Source: Viscum album (taxonomy: Eukaryota > Streptophyta > Magnoliopsida > Santalales > Viscaceae). From it: a stretch of 64,000 nt of DNA. The translations under genes were made by a program, and so were the position numbers. Positions 61,709 through 64,000 of this stretch are shown piece by piece (position 1 is the first letter of the stretch; each line of letters begins with the position of its first letter). The notes under the pieces are model-generated. The model saw only the letters and a program-made list of their open reading frames with translations. It searched no databases and was not told the origin of the DNA. The stretch is taken from assembly GCA_963277665.1 (NCBI GenBank), contig OY728152.1:1187686357-1187750356 (forward strand), in the 5' to 3' direction.

Positions 61709-62166
61709 GACATTACAGGACCCAAAGGTCAAAGATATAAAAACCAGGAAAACAACATGGAGCTTCCCCATAATAAAATATGGTCAAAATTAAGCCCTAT
61801 ACCTTTGTATGGCAGTCCAACTGGCATGTGTCCAGTGTCAAAGTGTATGCTTGATCCGACAGCTGATATCATACCCTCTCAAAAAACATAATCTGAAAAT
61901 CCCTACAAAGATGAACCACTAACTATGAATCCTCATCTAGGGTATTTCCATGCCATAAATCTAGCTGTAGCATTAGCCATCCAAGAAAACAGAACCAAAA
62001 ACCTCCAACAAACAATCATCCTTGACGAATCACAACAACCACCTCAGATCCCCACCACTGCATCTACAAAATCCTAGAAGAAAATCCGAATAACACAAGT
62101 TGATGCCATCATCGCCTAGGACAAGGTGGCCCAAACCAATGCAAAGAGACAACCACTAATAAGTTA
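61709..62166 (+). pseudogene. coding-like relic of unknown family
   Basis: One frame stays almost open for about 150 codons, with only three internal stops before a final TAA. Two of the internal stops (TAG near 62,077 and near 62,119) could be CAG changed by C-to-T. The sequence is less AT-rich than its surroundings and has a protein-like middle (HAINLAVALAIQENRTKNLQ, near 61,950), an S-Q-Q-P-P-Q-I-P segment and a Lys/Arg-rich end. I do not recognise the family. It may belong to the leader or gag of copia C, or to a separate element. Confidence 0.35.
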
Positions 62167-62329
62167 ATATGGGTCATCCTGAAACAAAACATCTACTCTA
62201 GGAATGGATCTGCTCCAATTAGGATCATTAATGTATATATTCAATGGATTGTTTTGTGGGTTTTACACTATGATTATTGTTTGTCTCACTATATTTTGTG
62301 GTTATAGTAAATTTCATGAACACGAATGA

Positions 62330-62664
62330 GTCATTATAACATTGATCATGAAGGAAAATGTGGTGACTATGATCAATAAAATAGAATTATTATTAGAGTT
62401 AAAGATATTTTCATTATGATTAGTTAGTTATTAAAAACAATTTGGTTTATATATTATTGATTAGAAAACTCCCAAACTCTTTAAATGAGATAATTATAAT
62501 GTTTTATAACACCTCAAGTGATGTAAACGATATAGGAAACAAGGCTCAATTTCTTTCATTGAAAAAAATGTGGAATGGGAAATCAAGGGGAGTGTCTACA
62601 AAAAATGGAAAATGTTTTATGGGTGAAAAAGAAGGGGATAATGCAATACACTGCCAAAAATAAA
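62330..62664 (+). pseudogene. copia C gag C-terminus with decayed zinc knuckle
   Basis: A frame open from 62,442 to 62,663 reads LLIRKLPNSLNEIIIMFYNT (the family's L-L-x-S-L-P-x-S-x-x-x-x-V), a Lys/Arg-rich linker, then at 62,613-62,654 CFMGEKEGDNAIHC. This has exact CX2CX4HX4C spacing but Gly replaces the second Cys and Asp replaces the His. The combination of L-P-x-S helix and knuckle spacing points to a Ty1/copia gag. It is inactive. Confidence 0.65.
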
Positions 62665-63259
62665 TATTATGATGGAAGGAAATAAATTTCATCCTGGATT
62701 TATTTATAGTTTGTTGTCTTAATTATGGGGAACCTAGGAATTATTAGAGTCAATTAAATCATCCAAAAATTAAACCCCAGACCAAGGATGGAATTTTGTT
62801 GAAATAAAATGGAAGAATTATTTCTAAATTTCATTCAATAGTTGAATTGTAGAAGTATATTTACCAATGGTATTTTGGTGATAAGAATTATGAATCATAT
62901 AGGGATTATGTTATTTTTTAGAATAATATATGTCTTACTTAACATTAGAGTTATGGATACCATCATGGTTTTATTATTTTATGTTTGATCATAATTTTAG
63001 TGTATTAAAAAACCTTTTAAATATATTTTTTGTTGGAATGTCACAATATTGAGGATATTTTTTTAAATATTTTATGGGACTATAACCTATTCCATATTTA
63101 TAAGAATTATTAATTTTAGGAAGAATGGATTTAAATTTTTTTGGGCATATGGTTCATGGAATTGGTTCCCTTTAAGATTTATCTTATCTTTTCTGTTGGG
63201 TAATTATGGTTCATCAAATTTTTTAAAATGTTACATTAATTATATAAAAAAATATTTGA
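62665..63259. other. AT-rich stretch with no recognisable gene
   Basis: AT-rich sequence between the copia C gag relic and the inverted LTR E. If copia C continued, protease would lie here, but no D-S-G motif or integrase zinc region was seen. Confidence 0.5.
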
Positions 63260-64000
63260 AAAAGGACATCCCACAAATAGGGTCACAACTCATCACATCC
63301 TAAAAGGTTGTTTGGATTTAACACACAACTAAAAGAAGATAAGGATTTAATATTGAGACCATCTCTGTTTAACTATTTACATTACATTACATTTTCCTAA
63401 TACTTAAACATTATAAAAACAGACTCCCAAAAACAATTATTGGTATAGTGCCTTCAGAAACGTGGAAACATAAACACTAGTACATATGTGAGCTACATCA
63501 ACTCCCACTTGATTCTTCTTGACTAGAACCCTTCTTAGACAAATCAAACATAGTACATATCATCATGACATGGGGGAAAGAAAACATAAAAGGGGTGATC
63601 TCAAATTATTAGTATTGGTATAAAAGAGAGACATGTATGTATAAACATGATCATATGGGTATGAGGATGTGATAATGAAAATAGAATATCATACCCTACA
63701 TATCAAATATATTAATAGAGATCATGTGATAATGATTGGAAGTTCATATGACATGAATCATAATTAAATAGAGAGAATAATCCATGAAATCATAACTTAG
63801 GAATAAAACATGGAATTGTGGGAAACACAAAAGTATATAATGATTCTCATAGTAACCAAGGCATCACTTAAAATACCATATTATTGGTATGGGTTCACTC
63901 CGTATACCATCATAGTAGTAATGGTTCACTCCTTTAGCCATTATAATAGAATGAGTTCACTCCTCATACCATCTTAGTTGACATAGTTACCTCCCAGGGC
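63260..64000 (-). repeat. inverted LTR-like sequence, family E, partial
   Basis: In minus orientation this shows the same arrangement as 41,864-43,938: a ~31-bp tandem array (64,000-63,884), then, several hundred bases on, TTTGAGATCACCCC (about 63,607-63,594), then a GTTGTGACCC-type end near 63,270. The rest of the LTR lies beyond the right edge. The end is uncertain and no primer site was recognised beside it. Confidence 0.45.
63884..64000 (-). repeat. ~31-bp tandem repeat at right edge
   Basis: Units starting near 63,892, 63,923, 63,953 and 63,984 share GGTTCACTCC or a close variant (spacing 31, 30, 31). On the minus strand the third unit reads GAGTGAACTCATTCTATT, resembling GAGTGTTGACTCATTCTAAT of the array at 43,538. 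The array is cut by the window end. Confidence 0.65.

Larger units (their letters stand above)
61234..62664 (+). mobile_element. Ty1/copia relic C, partial (gag region)
   Basis: A possible primer site at 61,234-61,249 (GGTTATAAGAGTCAGG, loosely matching TGGTATCAGAGCCAGG) is followed 1.2 kb later by a copia-type gag end. LTRs, RT and integrase were not found in the following 600 bp, before sequence that seems to belong to an inverted LTR of family E, so the element is probably truncated there. Confidence 0.45.

Overview
The window is intergenic DNA from a large, AT-rich plant nuclear genome. The evidence is several plant-type LTR retrotransposon families (Ty3/gypsy with chromovirus-like 3' ends, and Ty1/copia), initiator-Met-tRNA-type primer binding sites, LTRs of 1.3-3.4 kb, and decay dominated by C-to-T changes that turn glutamine codons into stops. 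I found no intact host gene, tRNA, rRNA or CRISPR array. Nothing fixes the species.

Layout, left to right. (1) 1-~5.1 kb: minus-strand gypsy remnant running off the left edge, with reverse transcriptase (RT), protease, primer site and a presumed LTR. (2) ~5.1-10.8 kb: very AT-rich, nothing recognisable. (3) 10.8-36.1 kb: a three-level nest. A plus-strand copia relic (copia B: gag left, pol right) is split by a minus-strand copia element (copia A, 11,809-31,833). Copia A's right LTR is in turn split by a plus-strand gypsy element (gypsy 2, 20,061-31,617). The sister LTR of copia A keeps the empty target site, which fixes the order of events. (4) 36.1-41.4 kb: AT-rich, no genes. (5) 41.4-46.4 kb: a short GC-rich coding relic, then two further gypsy-type LTRs (E and F), apparently without coding interiors. 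(6) 46.4-47.6 kb and 59.2-~59.5 kb: a degenerate ~180-190 bp tandem repeat, split by (7) gypsy 1 (47,578-59,210). Gypsy 1 is the best-preserved element: 3.4 kb LTRs, gag, protease, RT, RNase H, integrase and a chromodomain-like tail. (8) 59.5-64 kb: AT-rich sequence, a copia gag relic with a decayed zinc knuckle, an unidentified coding-like relic, and an inverted LTR of family E running off the right edge.

No gene here is likely to make a functional product. The longest clean frame is 266 codons of gypsy 1 RT (52,747-53,547). The most informative signals are structural: the nested insertions with preserved boundaries, 25-bp tandem arrays and GC islands inside gypsy 1 LTRs, and a stem-loop near the 3' end of several unrelated LTRs whose arm sequence differs between families while pairing is kept. 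Percent identities and ages were not computed; statements about relative age rest on visual comparison.
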